Below, piece after piece: positions 23,500 to 31,107 of a DNA stretch of 34,783 nt; within the stretch, counting starts at the first letter, position 1, and each line of letters begins with the position of its first letter. The DNA is taken from the NCBI GenBank assembly GCA_001789645.1, contig MGAG01000009.1, positions 699 through 35,481 of the forward strand. The letters run 5' to 3'. The translations under genes were made by a program, and so were the position numbers. The notes under the pieces were generated by a model. That model was not told the DNA's origin, made no database searches, and worked only from the letters and a program-made list of their open reading frames with translations. The DNA comes from Candidatus Roizmanbacteria bacterium RIFCSPLOWO2_01_FULL_37_12 (GTDB taxonomy: Bacteria; Patescibacteriota; Microgenomatia; UBA1406; GWC2-37-13).

Positions 23500-24537
23500 A
23501 TGTCAACCTATCTTTTTGTTATCTTTATCTCATTTATTCTAAACTTTGTCTTGATCGTTCCTTTTATTAACTTTCTCTATAAAAAAAAATTCCAGCGAGC
23601 CACCCAACGAACAAAAGACGCCTTCAACAAACCTACTCCTATTTTTGATAAATTCCATCAACACAAGAAAGGGACGCCGGTTGGTGGAGGTATTCTGATC
23701 TCGTTAATAACTGTTTTTTTATTTTTTTTATTTTTATTTTTATATTTCCTTTTTGATAAACAAATAATTTCAAACTATCCATCGGTAGTTGCCGAAATTA
23801 AAATATTAATTTTTACTTTTCTTTCCTTTGGATTTTTAGGAATTTACGACGATCTGAACAAAATATTTCTCTGGCAAAAAAGTCAATTTTTCGGCTTAAG
23901 ATTAAGACATAAACTGATAATCGAAATTTTTTTAGGCCTGGTTATTTCCTATTGGCTGTTTACCGATTTTAAAATAGATATTATTCACATTCCTTTTGTA
24001 GGAGTTTTTGAAATATCCTGGCTTTATATCCTATTTTCTACTTTCGTAATCGTAGCTTTCGCCAATGCTGTAAATATTACTGATGGCTTGGACGGTCTGG
24101 CTTCGGGAGTACTTCTTTTTTCGCTCATGAGTTTTTGGGTCATTTCCCGATCTATTTTAGACGTCCCAACCAGTCTTTTTATCGCAACCTGGCTGGGCGG
24201 ACTGATAGCCTTTTTATACTTTAACATCTATCCAGCTAGAATATTCTTAGGCGATACTGGGGCTCTGGCTTTTGGAGCAACCTTTGCCGTGATTGGATTA
24301 ATTTTGGGAAAAGCTTTTGCACTGCCGATTATTGGAGGTGTTTTTGTAGTAGAAATCGCAAGTTCTTTGATTCAATTATTGGGAAAAAGATTTTTGGGGA
24401 GAAAAATATTTCCGGTTGCCCCCTTTCATCTATGGTTACAATTAAAAGGTTGGGAAGAGCCAAAAATAGTTATGCGTTTTTGGATAATCGCTATTCTTTT
24501 CGCAGTCTTTGGATTGATGGTTGCATTTGGTAAATGA
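23500..24537 (+). CDS. mraY: Phospho-N-acetylmuramoyl-pentapeptide transferase MraY
   Basis: MraY transfers phospho-MurNAc-pentapeptide to undecaprenyl phosphate, giving lipid I. The 345-residue protein has about ten membrane segments and the motifs GTPVGGGIL, IYDDLNKIF (paired Asp), NAVNITDGLDGLASG (catalytic NxxNxxDGxDGL) and FLGDTGALAFGA. The loop that normally reads PIHHHFELKGW is PFHLWLQLKGW, so two of the three conserved His are replaced. The preceding and following residues (LKGWEEPKIVMRFWII) are MraY-like rather than WecA-like, so I keep the MraY call. It is placed last in the murC block, not between murF and murD as usual. Confidence 0.9.
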   Translation: MSTYLFVIFISFILNFVLIVPFINFLYKKKFQRATQRTKDAFNKPTPIFDKFHQHKKGTPVGGGILISLITVFLFFLFLFLYFLFDKQIISNYPSVVAEIKILIFTFLSFGFLGIYDDLNKIFLWQKSQFFGLRLRHKLIIEIFLGLVISYWLFTDFKIDIIHIPFVGVFEISWLYILFSTFVIVAFANAVNITDGLDGLASGVLLFSLMSFWVISRSILDVPTSLFIATWLGGLIAFLYFNIYPARIFLGDTGALAFGATFAVIGLILGKAFALPIIGGVFVVEIASSLIQLLGKRFLGRKIFPVAPFHLWLQLKGWEEPKIVMRFWIIAILFAVFGLMVAFGK

Positions 24538-24597
24538 CAGCGATAACTCAATTAAAAACGCTGTCATCCTGAGCGAACGTAGTGAATCGAAGGATCC
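24534..24597. terminator. Two foldbacks between convergent mraY and ftsK
   Basis: ATGACAGCG (24534-24542, overlapping the mraY stop) pairs perfectly with 24559-24567. A second foldback overlaps it: ATCCT (24566-24570) with AGGAT (24591-24595) and CGA (24574-24576) with TCG (24587-24589), the CCTGAGCGA...TCGAAGG family. Position between convergent genes suggests bidirectional termination, although there is no long T-run. Confidence 0.5.
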
Positions 24598-24599
24598 CA

Positions 24600-26732
24600 T
24601 TACATATTATCCTCCGATGAAGATTGTCTTTTCAATACTTGTCTGGGTTTAGACCCCTCGGCCGGGCTGACGTATCCTGCAATCTCTAGCTGATCAAGAA
24701 TTCTGGCTGCCCTGGCAAATCCTACCCTAAATTTTCTTTGCAGTAAAGAAGCTGACGCATATTCCAAGGGAGATATTAAATTCACAATTTGATCAAATAA
24801 AGGATCTTTTTCATCGGCGCTGCCGACCATTGTACCGCTTCTTCCGCCGATAAATACATCTTGCTCCAATACCTCATGCGTATAATGTACTTCGGGTACC
24901 TGCGCTCTTAGGAACTTTACCAACTGATTTACTTCTTTCTCGGTGATGAAAGGACCCTGAATTCTGCGTGGTTTAGCTTGATCTGGTGGTAAAAACAACA
25001 TATCTCCTTTTCCCAATAGTTTCTCCGCCCCTGGCATATCAATAATTACTCTTGAATCGATCATGGATGAAACATTAAATGCTATTCTTGTTGGAATATT
25101 TGCCTTCATTAAACCGGTGATAACGTCGACCGAAGGTCTTTGAGTCGCTAATATGAGATGAATTCCCGTTGCTCTTGCCATCTGAGCGATGCGGGTTATC
25201 AGATCCTCCGCCTCACCTGGGGCAAACGACATCAAGTCGGCCAACTCATCAATGACAATGAGAATATAAGGCTTTTTTTCTATGCCTTCTAGAGTATTAT
25301 AGCCCTCTAAATTTCTAACTCCCATTTTGGAAAATACTTTATAGCGGTTTAACATTTCGGCAACCGTCCATTTGAGAGCCGAAATGATTTTATCGGGTTC
25401 AACTATTACTTCAGTTAACAGATGAGGAATTCCGTTATATAAGGTAAGTTCGACTCTTTTTGGGTCAACCAGAATCATCCGCAAATCCTCTGGTTTGGTT
25501 CTAAATTGAAAAGTACTTATCCAGGCATTTAAAATTACTGATTTTCCTGAACCGGTAGCGCCGGCAATCAAAACGTGAGGCATTTTGCTGATAGAAGTTG
25601 CCTGAGGTTGACCGGACACATCTAAACCAAGTGGAACAAGCAGAGGGTCTAAATTATTTACAAAAAGAGGCGAAGATAAAAGTTTTTTTAGGGTTACAAT
25701 TTCCGGTTTTCTATTCGGAATTTCGATTCCGACTAAAGATCTTCCCGGAATCGGCGCCTCTATCCTAACTTGACCGGTCGGAGCAGCCAAAGCCAGAGCC
25801 AAATCATTACCGAGTGAGGTTATGCGGGATAACTTTGTTCCCATGGTTATTTCAAGAGCATACTGTGTTACTGCCGGTCCGTAATTTATCTCAGCGACCC
25901 TGGCTCTGATTCCAAAACTATCCAAAGTTTTTTCTATTCTGTCGGCATTAAGTTTTACGTCTCCCCTGTCTGCATCTTTTTGTGCCACGTCAGCTAAAAG
26001 CGTTAATGGAGGATAAACCCAGGCAGTCTTAGCTACCGGACTCAATGGTTTTATCGTAAGCTGTTTGTTATCCCCTGCAGCCGCATCTGAACTGGGTAAG
26101 GCAGCCGGAGTTTTTTTAGTAAATACTGCCTCAGATTTAATAAATTCCTGTTTTGTCGGTAAATCTTTTATGTTTTTATTAAATGTTTTGTCTCCTAAAG
26201 ATCTGAAGGTATAATTCTTAAAGAAGCCAAAACCCGATTTCACCAGATTAAGTATAAATAATACAAAGACATCTACAGAAGTATCCAAAAGGAGTATCAT
26301 ACCGACAAAAAAAATAATTCCGAGAATAACGATCGCTCCAAATAAAGTGAAATCAAAGCTTAAACTATGAAAAATGAGTTCACCTATCTGACCCGACTGA
26401 AAAATTCCCAGAAGTGATAGAAATATAAGTACCAATCCTCCGCTAACATTTATTTTGATAAATTTTAATTTTTTTGTATTAAAAAAATGCCCCGAAAATA
26501 AAAGAAATACAAAGGGTAAGATTATTGCTAAACCGCCAAATTTAGCGATTAAAACTTTGTTAAGCTTATCCAGAATTCTTCCGTCTGAAACAGCAAAAAA
26601 ATTTTTTAAATACGCTATAAATAATACCAGCGCCGCTCCAATCAGAAGAAAACCAAAAATATTAAAGATAGTCTGTTTATTTATTTTTAATTTTAGAAAA
26701 GGAATCTTAAACAATGATTTTCTTCTTGCCAT
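24600..26732 (-). CDS. ftsK: DNA translocase FtsK/SpoIIIE
   Basis: FtsK pumps DNA through the closing septum and couples segregation to division. The 710-residue protein has four N-terminal membrane segments (within residues 15-165), a short linker, then the motor: GATGSGKSV Walker A near residue 391-399 and ILIVIDELADLM Walker B near 490-501, followed by RPSVDVITGLMKANIP. The C-terminal winged-helix gamma domain (LLQRKFRVGFARAARILDQLEIAGYVSP) that reads KOPS-like sequences is present. The linker is short compared with E. coli FtsK, like SpoIIIE. The start at 26732 has a well-spaced promoter directly upstream. Confidence 0.95.
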   Translation of the reverse strand: MARRKSLFKIPFLKLKINKQTIFNIFGFLLIGAALVLFIAYLKNFFAVSDGRILDKLNKVLIAKFGGLAIILPFVFLLFSGHFFNTKKLKFIKINVSGGLVLIFLSLLGIFQSGQIGELIFHSLSFDFTLFGAIVILGIIFFVGMILLLDTSVDVFVLFILNLVKSGFGFFKNYTFRSLGDKTFNKNIKDLPTKQEFIKSEAVFTKKTPAALPSSDAAAGDNKQLTIKPLSPVAKTAWVYPPLTLLADVAQKDADRGDVKLNADRIEKTLDSFGIRARVAEINYGPAVTQYALEITMGTKLSRITSLGNDLALALAAPTGQVRIEAPIPGRSLVGIEIPNRKPEIVTLKKLLSSPLFVNNLDPLLVPLGLDVSGQPQATSISKMPHVLIAGATGSGKSVILNAWISTFQFRTKPEDLRMILVDPKRVELTLYNGIPHLLTEVIVEPDKIISALKWTVAEMLNRYKVFSKMGVRNLEGYNTLEGIEKKPYILIVIDELADLMSFAPGEAEDLITRIAQMARATGIHLILATQRPSVDVITGLMKANIPTRIAFNVSSMIDSRVIIDMPGAEKLLGKGDMLFLPPDQAKPRRIQGPFITEKEVNQLVKFLRAQVPEVHYTHEVLEQDVFIGGRSGTMVGSADEKDPLFDQIVNLISPLEYASASLLQRKFRVGFARAARILDQLEIAGYVSPAEGSKPRQVLKRQSSSEDNM

Positions 26733-26740
26733 AGTATTTT

Positions 26741-26769
26741 ATTGTATCCCTATCTTTTTCCAAATTCAA
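26741..26769 (-). promoter_or_regulatory. Promoter of ftsK, leaderless type
   Basis: On the minus strand, TTGAAT (26769-26764) and TACAAT (26746-26741) are separated by exactly 17 bases. Eight bases lie between the -10 box and the ATG, so transcription would begin within about two bases of the start codon. Confidence 0.6.
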
Positions 26770-26784
26770 CCACGACTTTAGTTT

Positions 26785-26836
26785 CCTGAACCCTCAGGGT
26801 TCCTTTATACTTCGTGGAACCCTGAGGGTTCCCAGG
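26785..26836. repeat. Paired 17-base palindromes upstream of the RAYT gene (BIME-like)
   Basis: GAACCCTCAGGGTTCC (26788-26803) and GGAACCCTGAGGGTTCC (26816-26832) are inverted copies of each other 12 bases apart, and each is itself a palindrome (GGAACCCT/AGGGTTCC around one base). A third identical 17-base copy is in the transposase gene at 27438-27454. The layout resembles paired REP sequences served by RAYT transposases. Confidence 0.8.
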
Positions 26837-26905
26837 CTCAAAATTTGTAATTTTGTAGCTTATAAACGACTGACAAAGTTAAAAATAAAATATTTAATGT
26901 ATTAA

Positions 26906-27583
26906 ATGTCGACTCATAGGCCAATTTTGTCAACTGGTGAAATTTATCATTTGTATAATCGAAGTATTGGGAAAGAGATAATCTTTGCCGATAAAATTTA
27001 TTTGGATAAAATTTTAGAAACTGTAAATTATTACAGATATAAACAACGAATAAGTTATTCGGATTTTAGATATTTAACTCCAATCCTACAACAAGATTAT
27101 CTTAAAAGCGTAACTAAAAATCCACCCTTAATAGAAATCTATGTATTTTCATTTATGCCTAATCACATTCATCTTCTAGTAAAACAATTACAGTATAAGG
27201 GAATTTCTTTGTTTATCAGCAATATTCAAAATAGCTTTGCAAAAAATTTTAATTTAAAAAATGATCGCCATGGTAGTCTATTCGATCATAATTTCAAATC
27301 TAAAAGAATCACAAATAACGAAGAATACATTCATGTTTCAAGATACATCCACTTAAATCATGTAACTGCAGGATTAATTGAATTTGAGCAACTTTTAACT
27401 TATCCTTGGACGTCGCTACCTTATTATTTAGGCTCACGGAACCCTGAGGGTTCCGATTTAGTAAACACTAAGCCTATTCTCGACTATTTCAAAACTCCCG
27501 ACAAATATCTAAAATTTCTAAAGAATAACGTAGACTATCAAAGAAAATTGAATAAGATTAAAAAATTGCTTCTCGACAGTTAA
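26906..27583 (+). CDS. REP-associated tyrosine transposase (RAYT, Y1_Tnp family)
   Basis: A 225-residue HUH-type single-strand transposase related to IS200/IS605 TnpA. The N-terminus has GEIYHLYNRSIGKEIIF, the metal-binding HUH motif is MPNHIHLLVKQL (around residue 85-96), and the catalytic Tyr lies in HVSRYIHLNHVTAGLI (near 147-162). The C-terminal YPWTSLPYYLG is RAYT-like. No accessory tnpB and no IS200 ends are seen, so it is a RAYT rather than an insertion sequence. An exact copy of its upstream palindrome is embedded in the reading frame and encodes RNPEGS at a loop where RAYTs vary. All visible catalytic residues are intact. Confidence 0.9.
   Translation: MSTHRPILSTGEIYHLYNRSIGKEIIFADKIYLDKILETVNYYRYKQRISYSDFRYLTPILQQDYLKSVTKNPPLIEIYVFSFMPNHIHLLVKQLQYKGISLFISNIQNSFAKNFNLKNDRHGSLFDHNFKSKRITNNEEYIHVSRYIHLNHVTAGLIEFEQLLTYPWTSLPYYLGSRNPEGSDLVNTKPILDYFKTPDKYLKFLKNNVDYQRKLNKIKKLLLDS
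27438..27454. repeat. Third copy of the RAYT palindrome, inside the transposase gene
   Basis: GGAACCCTGAGGGTTCC at 27438-27454 is identical to the copy at 26816-26832. It is read in frame as part of SRNPEGSD without disrupting the gene. Confidence 0.85.
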
Positions 27584-27607
27584 AACCCCACCCTGCGGGT
27601 GGATTTT
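27582..27607. terminator. Hairpin terminator after the RAYT gene
   Basis: CCACCC (27588-27593) pairs with GGGTGG (27597-27602) around TGC, with outer AAAA (27582-27585) opposite TTTT (27604-27607). Read rightward it is a GC stem followed by ATTTT, a plausible intrinsic terminator; on the minus strand a GGTTTT tail follows, so it may work both ways. Confidence 0.6.
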
Positions 27608-27643
27608 AACAATCATATTATAAAAATATACTAAAATAAAAAA

Positions 27644-27910
27644 ATGACTTCGCCATCAGAAAAATTAATCTCTTTTGCAACAGCTTTTACTAATTTATCA
27701 GGCGATTTAGGAAATAATGCTATAGCAAGAGTTGCAATATCTGTTGGATCGGGAGTTTCACCTCTTGCTATTGATCTATTAGACAGAAATATAACCAAAA
27801 ATTTTCCACACTTATTAATTTCTTTATTTTTTGCAACCACGGCATATACACTGTTATTGGTAGCAAAAATAATTAAATCTGAAGGTAAAATTAAATCATC
27901 TGGAGATTGA
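27644..27910 (+). CDS. Small hypothetical membrane protein
   Basis: An 88-residue reading frame that I do not recognise. It has a polar N-terminus and a C-terminal hydrophobic stretch (about HLLISLFFATTAYTLLLVAKII, residues 55-76) that could span the membrane, plus a moderately hydrophobic middle (ARVAISVGSGVSPLAIDLL). A TATACT box lies at 27627-27632, 11 bases before the ATG. Its last 20 bases overlap the end of pnp on the other strand, so the two genes converge. An opposing 69-codon frame covers the same DNA but looks like a shadow. Existence of the gene is only moderately supported. Confidence 0.45.
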   Translation: MTSPSEKLISFATAFTNLSGDLGNNAIARVAISVGSGVSPLAIDLLDRNITKNFPHLLISLFFATTAYTLLLVAKIIKSEGKIKSSGD

Positions 27911-29978
27911 CGCGGCCTTGATTATCAATTTGGTAAACTTTTACTTTAACCTTTTGCCCCAATTTAACTACTTCATTCGGATCGCGGACAAAGCCTTTGC
28001 CCATTTTTGACACATGAACCAATCCTTCTTTCCCCGGCACCATCTCTACAAATGCCCCAAAAGGTAAAATTCTTTTGACTTCGCCTTCGAATTCTTCCCC
28101 GACCTGAATTTCACGTGTAATATTGCCAATATGTTTTACTGCTTCGTCAACTTTTTCCCTGTCTAAACCGCTGACAGTAACTCTGCCATCATCCTCAACA
28201 TTAATCTCTGTCTGAGTTTTTGCGATCAAAGCCCGGATATTTTTCCCGCCCGGTCCTATGATCTCTCCGATTTTATCCGGAGGAGGAGTCAAAACTACAA
28301 CTTTTGGAGCGTAACGGGAAATTTCTTTTCGCGGTTTTGAAATAATTTTATTCATAACCTCTAAAATCTCCAGTCTAGCCACTTTTCCCTGTTTAAAAAT
28401 GTCAGTGATCATTTTTGAAGTCAAACCTTTGTTTTTTACATCCAATTGAATAGCTGTTATTCCGTCTTTAGTTCCTGCAATTTTAAAATCCATTTCTCCT
28501 GCAAAATCCTCAAGACCGACGATATCCGTCAAAACCACATATTTATCGTCTGTTTTTGAGACAAGTCCCATTGCTACTCCGGCAACGGCATCTTTAAGCG
28601 GTACTCCCGCATCCATCAAGGCAAGCGATGACCCGGATACGCTGCCCATCGAAGAGGAACCGTTTTCCGAAAGAATTTCCGAGACTACACGGATTGCATA
28701 TGGAAAATCCTCGCTGGACGGCAAAACAGGCTCGATTGCTTTTTCAGCCAATGCCCCATGGCCGATAGCACGTCTTGACGGTCCCATCATCCGACCTGTT
28801 TGTCCGTAGGAATATGGACCGTCAGAATAATGATGAATATATCTTTTTGCTTCCTTGCCTTCGGGTCCTTCAATCAACTGCTCTAAGGTGGTCGATCCCA
28901 AAGTAGCTATGGATAGTACTTGAGTCTGACCTCTTTGAAATAATGCTGATCCGTGGGTTCGCGGAAGTAACGAAACCTCTACGCTCAGTTCCCGCACCTG
29001 ATCGAAATTTCTACCGTCCGGTCTGATCTTTTTTATCAAAATATCGTCTTTAATTTTTTCATAGTTGTTCTTCGTTATTACAGTTACTATTTGTTTGACA
29101 TCATATTTTTTCTCCAAATCCTCGTAAATTTTTGCGACGACATCATGCATCAATTTATCTTCGCTTCCCGCAGTCGCTGCAGCCTGTTTTACCGCTTCCT
29201 CTATTTCTTTCGCATATTTCCGATTTACAAGTTTCATTATCTCTTCTGAATATTCTTCTTCGGGAGCTTTATCCTTTTTTTTACCGATTTCTTTGGTAAT
29301 TTTTTCAATAAACTCAATTATTTTTTTATTTTCTTTCTTTGCCATTTCAATACCGTCTTGAATAATCTGCTCGCTTAGTCTGTCTGCTTTGGTTTCAATC
29401 ATCAGAACTTTTTCTTTAGTCGAAGATACAACCAGATCAAGATCAGAGAACTCTTGTTCGTTCTCATTAGGATATAGAATGAATGCGGATTCTTTGTTTT
29501 CTCCCGAAGTTACATAGCCTACCCGCACAGTTGAAATTGGACCCGCCCAAGGCACTGTAGATACGGAAAGCGCGGCGGATACTCCAATCGCCGATAAAAT
29601 TTCCGCGTCATTAACACCGTCTACAGATAAAAGCGTCACAACAACCTGTACCTGTTTTTTATAGGTTTTCGGGAAGAGAGGCCTTATGGATCTATCGATT
29701 ATCCTACCCTTCAAAACCGCGTCATCTGACGGCCTTCCTTCTCTTTTAACCCAGCGAGAGCCTTTAATAATTCCTCCTGCATAAAGTTTCTCAGCATATT
29801 CAACCGAAAGCGGGAAATAATCAATGTTGGGATTTTCCGGACCGACTGCAATAGTAATAAGTACAGCAGTATCGCCTAGCGTCGCGAAGACCGAAGTATC
29901 AACCGCTTGTGCGAATTTTCCAAACTGGAGTGTTAATTTCTGACCGTCGATCTCTGTAGACTTTACAATAATATTCAT
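27891..29978 (-). CDS. pnp: Polyribonucleotide nucleotidyltransferase (PNPase)
   Basis: PNPase degrades RNA 3' to 5' by phosphorolysis in the RNA turnover machinery. The 695-residue protein has the standard order: first RNase PH domain (from LTLQFGKFAQAVDTSV, with EGRPSDDAVLKGRIIDRSIRPLFP), a helical linker, the second RNase PH domain (RPDGRNFDQVRELSVEVSLLPRTHGSALFQRGQTQ and SSSMGSVSGSSLALMDAGVPL), a KH domain with the GxxG loop in IGEIIGPGGKNI, and a C-terminal S1 domain (GEEFEGEVKRILPFGAFVEM). The catalytic second core is intact. It follows rpsO on the same strand, the classical order, with a foldback in between. Confidence 0.96.
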   Translation of the reverse strand: MNIIVKSTEIDGQKLTLQFGKFAQAVDTSVFATLGDTAVLITIAVGPENPNIDYFPLSVEYAEKLYAGGIIKGSRWVKREGRPSDDAVLKGRIIDRSIRPLFPKTYKKQVQVVVTLLSVDGVNDAEILSAIGVSAALSVSTVPWAGPISTVRVGYVTSGENKESAFILYPNENEQEFSDLDLVVSSTKEKVLMIETKADRLSEQIIQDGIEMAKKENKKIIEFIEKITKEIGKKKDKAPEEEYSEEIMKLVNRKYAKEIEEAVKQAAATAGSEDKLMHDVVAKIYEDLEKKYDVKQIVTVITKNNYEKIKDDILIKKIRPDGRNFDQVRELSVEVSLLPRTHGSALFQRGQTQVLSIATLGSTTLEQLIEGPEGKEAKRYIHHYSDGPYSYGQTGRMMGPSRRAIGHGALAEKAIEPVLPSSEDFPYAIRVVSEILSENGSSSMGSVSGSSLALMDAGVPLKDAVAGVAMGLVSKTDDKYVVLTDIVGLEDFAGEMDFKIAGTKDGITAIQLDVKNKGLTSKMITDIFKQGKVARLEILEVMNKIISKPRKEISRYAPKVVVLTPPPDKIGEIIGPGGKNIRALIAKTQTEINVEDDGRVTVSGLDREKVDEAVKHIGNITREIQVGEEFEGEVKRILPFGAFVEMVPGKEGLVHVSKMGKGFVRDPNEVVKLGQKVKVKVYQIDNQGRVNLQMI

Positions 29979-29982
29979 AAAT

Positions 29983-30081
29983 ATGATACAAATCTACGAA
30001 TGGTTGCGAATCTACGAATATGCTAATTCTATTTTATTCGGATATTTGTGGATTCGGGTAAAATTTGTAGATTCGTATCAC
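29983..30081. repeat. Foldback spacer between rpsO and pnp (GATACGAATCTA family)
   Basis: GATACAAATCTACGAAT (29985-30001) pairs with the reverse complement of 30063-30079 at 15 of 17 positions. It shares arm words and inner words (GTTGCGAAT, CTAATTCT) with the ftsA/ftsZ element at 5802-5914. On the transcribed minus strand it would form a long stem a few bases before the pnp start. Confidence 0.82.
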
Positions 30082-30083
30082 GT

Positions 30084-30416
30084 TTATTTTTTAAGCCCTA
30101 ATTTGCTTATTAATTTTTTATATCTTTTATCGTCAAGTTTTTGCAGGTAATTCAAAATTCTTCGTCTTTTAGCGATTACCTTAAGCAAGCCACGGCGCGA
30201 ATGGTTGTCCTTTTTGTTGATTTCAAGATGTTGAGCTAATTTAGTAATTTTATGAGTTAGTAGTGCTACCTGAACTTCCGGAGAACCCGTATCGCCTTTT
30301 TTTTGTGCAAATTCCTCGATTATTTTTTCTTTATCGTCTGGAAGATCTGTAATTTTTTCTATAACAACCTTTTTTTCATTTTCAACTTCTTTTTTTGTTT
30401 TTACCGTTTTTACCAT
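30084..30416 (-). CDS. rpsO: 30S ribosomal protein S15 with N-terminal extension
   Basis: S15 binds the central domain of 16S rRNA early in 30S assembly. The core (KEKIIEEFAQKKGDTGSPEVQVALLTHKI, then HLEINKKDNHSRRGLLKVIAKRRRILNYL) is unmistakable. At 110 residues it is about 20 longer than usual, owing to a Lys/Glu/Val-rich N-terminal extension (residues 1-24). A promoter TTGCAA-17-TATAAT lies immediately upstream and the leader would be only about 4 bases. It is the first gene of rpsO-pnp. Confidence 0.96.
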   Translation of the reverse strand: MVKTVKTKKEVENEKKVVIEKITDLPDDKEKIIEEFAQKKGDTGSPEVQVALLTHKITKLAQHLEINKKDNHSRRGLLKVIAKRRRILNYLQKLDDKRYKKLISKLGLKK

Positions 30417-30426
30417 TTATTTTAAG

Positions 30427-30455
30427 ATTATAATGGACAGTACCATTAGTTGCAA
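30427..30455 (-). promoter_or_regulatory. Promoter of rpsO-pnp
   Basis: On the minus strand TTGCAA (30455-30450) and a perfect TATAAT (30432-30427) are 17 bases apart. The same ATTATAAT octamer also reads TATAAT on the plus strand (30429-30434), which may serve the divergent small membrane gene starting at 30462. Confidence 0.6.
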
Positions 30456-30461
30456 GCGTAC

Positions 30462-30758
30462 ATGAGTAAACACACGGCAGATCTTAAGTGGGTTTTTCCA
30501 GTTTTATTAAGTACATCTATTGCTGTTTTTATTATTTTTATTCCTCCTGAAAATCAAATAGTTATAACTTTGTTAATTTTACTGGTAAGTCTTTTATGCT
30601 ATTTTTTACTTAATTATTTCCTGCAAAAAAAAATAACTCTAATTTTTTCAATATTCGTTTTTTTAGCTTTATTATTGCTTTCATTAAAACTTCTGGATCT
30701 AATTAATTCCATCCTCCTTTTGAGTCTTTTTGTGGGAATAGTTACTTTATTAAAGTGA
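30462..30758 (+). CDS. Small four-helix membrane protein, unknown function
   Basis: A 98-residue, strongly hydrophobic protein with about four predicted membrane segments (near 12-30, 35-53, 57-76 and 80-97) and a charged break QKKIT between the second and third. I do not recognise a family. The ATG at 30462 is preferred over an in-frame TTG at 30450 that would overlap the rpsO promoter -35. It is divergent from rpsO. High codon bias to A/T is like its neighbours. Confidence 0.6.
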   Translation: MSKHTADLKWVFPVLLSTSIAVFIIFIPPENQIVITLLILLVSLLCYFLLNYFLQKKITLIFSIFVFLALLLLSLKLLDLINSILLLSLFVGIVTLLK

Positions 30759-30795
30759 GTTTAGTTACACTTATTGGGTTGAGCCGACTTCCATG

Positions 30796-31023
30796 TTATG
30801 AACGTCGATATCCTCTTATGGCATGAATCGAATTCCACGTACCGGCAGTCAAACTAACTACCATTATAGCAATAGTGGGTATTATTAAATCTTTAAAGCT
30901 TTCAGGAGATTTATTTAAAGATTGAAGAATGTTTGGATTCGTAAAAATGTAATAAAAAACTCCGGCTAGGTCGCTAACTAATACATCGATTATCGCTCTA
31001 TTCCGATATTTATCAGGATTCAT
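30796..31023 (-). CDS. Small hypothetical protein with one membrane segment
   Basis: A 75-residue reading frame between two plus-strand genes. It has a hydrophobic segment around residues 45-62 (DLIIPTIAIMVVSLTAGTW) and a basic C-terminus (RGYRRS). No family is recognised. Its upstream region is AT-rich and shared divergently with metG. The end lies 37 bases from the converging small membrane gene. Support is limited to length, composition and the absence of any competing gene. Confidence 0.45.
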   Translation of the reverse strand: MNPDKYRNRAIIDVLVSDLAGVFYYIFTNPNILQSLNKSPESFKDLIIPTIAIMVVSLTAGTWNSIHAIRGYRRS

Positions 31024-31094
31024 AATTAAGTGAAAATAAAGATAAAGTAACGATCATTTTAACAAAATCATCAATAAAAAGCCACTTTTTAAGG

Positions 31095-31100
31095 TAAAAT
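31095..31100 (+). promoter_or_regulatory. -10-like box of metG
   Basis: TAAAAT at 31095-31100 lies seven bases before the metG ATG at 31108, which would give a leaderless transcript. No good -35 box is seen at the expected spacing. Confidence 0.35.
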
Positions 31101-31107
31101 ATTAGCC

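Noticed and set aside
16328-24537. UGA recoding as in some CPR lineages
   Set aside because: pgeF, yvcK and mraY end at UGA at the expected family lengths, and no in-frame UGA interrupts the conserved genes.
23500-24537. WecA or another polyprenyl-phosphate transferase instead of MraY
   Set aside because: The LKGW...RFW region and overall motif order fit MraY better despite the altered histidine loop.
26785-27454. CRISPR-like repeat array
   Set aside because: Only three palindrome copies at irregular spacing, one inside a coding gene; no spacers and no cas genes.
27631-27840. 69-codon minus-strand frame after the RAYT gene
   Set aside because: It competes with the plus-strand 88-codon frame, is less protein-like in composition and its start has no promoter or context.
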